Below, piece after piece: positions 63,380 through 64,000 of a DNA stretch of 64,000 nt; the stretch's first letter is position 1; every line of letters begins with the position of its first letter. The translations under genes were made by a program, and so were the position numbers. Source of the DNA: Mitsuaria sp. PDC51 (GTDB lineage Bacteria > Pseudomonadota > Gammaproteobacteria > Burkholderiales > Burkholderiaceae_C); NCBI RefSeq assembly GCF_900113225.1, contig NZ_FOZE01000002.1, forward strand, positions 496,001 to 560,000, read 5' to 3'. The notes under the pieces are model-generated. The model saw only the letters and a program-made list of their open reading frames with translations. It had not been told where the DNA came from and searched no databases.

Positions 63380-64000
63380 ATGACGACCCCGCCGATCGAA
63401 CTCGAAGTCGACGAACTTCCCACGCGCCAGCGGCATTTCCGCGTCGCGGTGGTGACGGAGACCTATCCGCCCGAGGTCAACGGCGTGGCGCGCAGCATCG
63501 CCTGCGTTGTCGGCGGGCTGCAGGCGCGCGATCACGCGGTGCAGCTGCTGCGGCCGCGTCAGGCGCCAGCGGGTGCGCCCGCGGCCGGCGAGTCGCCCGT
63601 CGACGAGATCCTCATGCGCGGTCTGGCCGTGCCGCGCTACCCGCACCTGCGCATGGGCGTGGTGTCCAAGCGCACCCTGGTCAACCTCTGGGCCAGCAAG
63701 CGGCCCGACGTCGTCCACATCGCCACCGAAGGCCCGATGGGCTGGTCCGCGCTGCAGGCCGCCCGCCATCTCAAACTGCCGGTGGTGTCGGAGTTCCGCA
63801 CCAACTTCCACGCCTATGCCCAGCATTACGGCATCGGCTGGCTGCGGCGGCCGCTGCTGGCCTATCTCCGCAAGTTCCACAACCGCTGCCACGCGACGAT
63901 GGTGCCGAACGCGGCGCTCGCGGGCGAACTCATGGCGCAGGGATTCCGGCACGTGAGCGTCATCGCCCGCGGCGTCGACACCCACCTCTTCCATCCCTCG
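63380..64000 (+). CDS. GT4 family glycosyltransferase (MgtA-like), 3'-truncated by the window edge
   Basis: The first 207 residues are present and the frame is open to the end. The N-terminal Rossmann domain of GT-B enzymes is clear: FRVAVVTETYPPEVNGVARS, HIATEGPMGWSALQAARHLK, VVSEFRTNFHAYAQHYG and VIARGVDTHLFHPS. These motifs match GDP-mannose-dependent mannosyltransferases and the diacylglycerol glycosyltransferase-like MgtA. No membrane helix in the visible part. Donor and acceptor are unknown; a lipid acceptor fits the surrounding genes. The start at 63380 has no strong ribosome binding site. Confidence 0.88.
   Translation, partial: MTTPPIELEVDELPTRQRHFRVAVVTETYPPEVNGVARSIACVVGGLQARDHAVQLLRPRQAPAGAPAAGESPVDEILMRGLAVPRYPHLRMGVVSKRTLVNLWASKRPDVVHIATEGPMGWSALQAARHLKLPVVSEFRTNFHAYAQHYGIGWLRRPLLAYLRKFHNRCHATMVPNAALAGELMAQGFRHVSVIARGVDTHLFHPS

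Overview
The window reads as chromosomal DNA of a high-GC betaproteobacterium of the order Burkholderiales, most like the Roseateles/Mitsuaria/Rubrivivax group. This rests on the layout of its conserved blocks: a caa3-type cytochrome oxidase cluster with the small order-specific genes (39-aa assembly protein, DUF2970, DUF2909 twin-membrane protein), rhodanese-grxC-secB-gpsA, algH-ruvX-pyrR-pyrB-pyrX-plsC, and rubredoxin/thiD/hemL beside a pilGHIJ-chpA twitching cluster. No rRNA, tRNA, insertion sequence, CRISPR array or prophage was seen. The GC content looks close to 70 % almost throughout; the clearest visible exception is about 52.8-54.1 kb.

Layout. 0-3.5 kb: end of a MASE1/CHASE/PAS histidine kinase, then rpoH behind a perfect CIRCE (HrcA) operator. 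3.5-13.2 kb, minus strand: ctaC-ctaD-small ORF-ctaG-DUF2970-ctaE, a lone plus-strand DUF2909 gene, then SURF1, a membrane protein with a SCO-like CxxxC, ctaA, ctaB and a SCO protein: the structural subunits, heme A synthesis and copper delivery for one terminal oxidase. 13.4-15.8 kb: a BioC-like methyltransferase divergent from comF-trmL. 15.8-19.4 kb: rhodanese-grxC-secB-gpsA and a Bug-type receptor. 19.4-22.7 kb: a chemoreceptor, a small phosphate-binding-like periplasmic protein and a porin. 22.9-24.6 kb: gpmA and a PRPP-synthetase homologue. 24.8-29.3 kb: algH-ruvX-pyrR-pyrB-pyrX-plsC, mostly with overlapping ends; pyrX is a dihydroorotase homologue without its metal-binding histidines. 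29.4-34 kb: photolyase, a response regulator with a degenerate GGDEF domain, and a NarXL-like two-component pair. 34.4-47.6 kb, minus strand: rubredoxin, pilG, pilH, pilI, pilJ, a 2285-residue ChpA, a diguanylate cyclase and a lipoprotein hydrolase, linking type IV pilus chemosensing to c-di-GMP. 47.6-52.7 kb: thiD (behind a possible 24-codon leader ORF), hemL, mpl and a PerM-like exporter. 52.8-54.1 kb: an M15-type peptidoglycan peptidase without a signal peptide, overlapping a gene for a secreted cysteine-containing protein. 54.2-57.8 kb: a large lipoprotein zinc protease and a YqiA-type esterase. 57.9-64 kb: CorA/ZntB transporter, phosphatidylserine decarboxylase, a membrane-anchored class III aminotransferase, a lipoprotein hydrolase, an Mpo1-like membrane protein and the start of a GT4 glycosyltransferase; this looks like an envelope-lipid locus.

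Most promising for new biology: the M15 peptidase/secreted partner pair (candidate antibacterial effector and immunity protein), the aminotransferase/Mpo1-like/glycosyltransferase neighbourhood, the CxxxC protein in the oxidase cluster, the short leader ORF before thiD and the terminator-like hairpin directly before secB. All functions are inferred from sequence motifs and gene order read by eye; no database search was possible.
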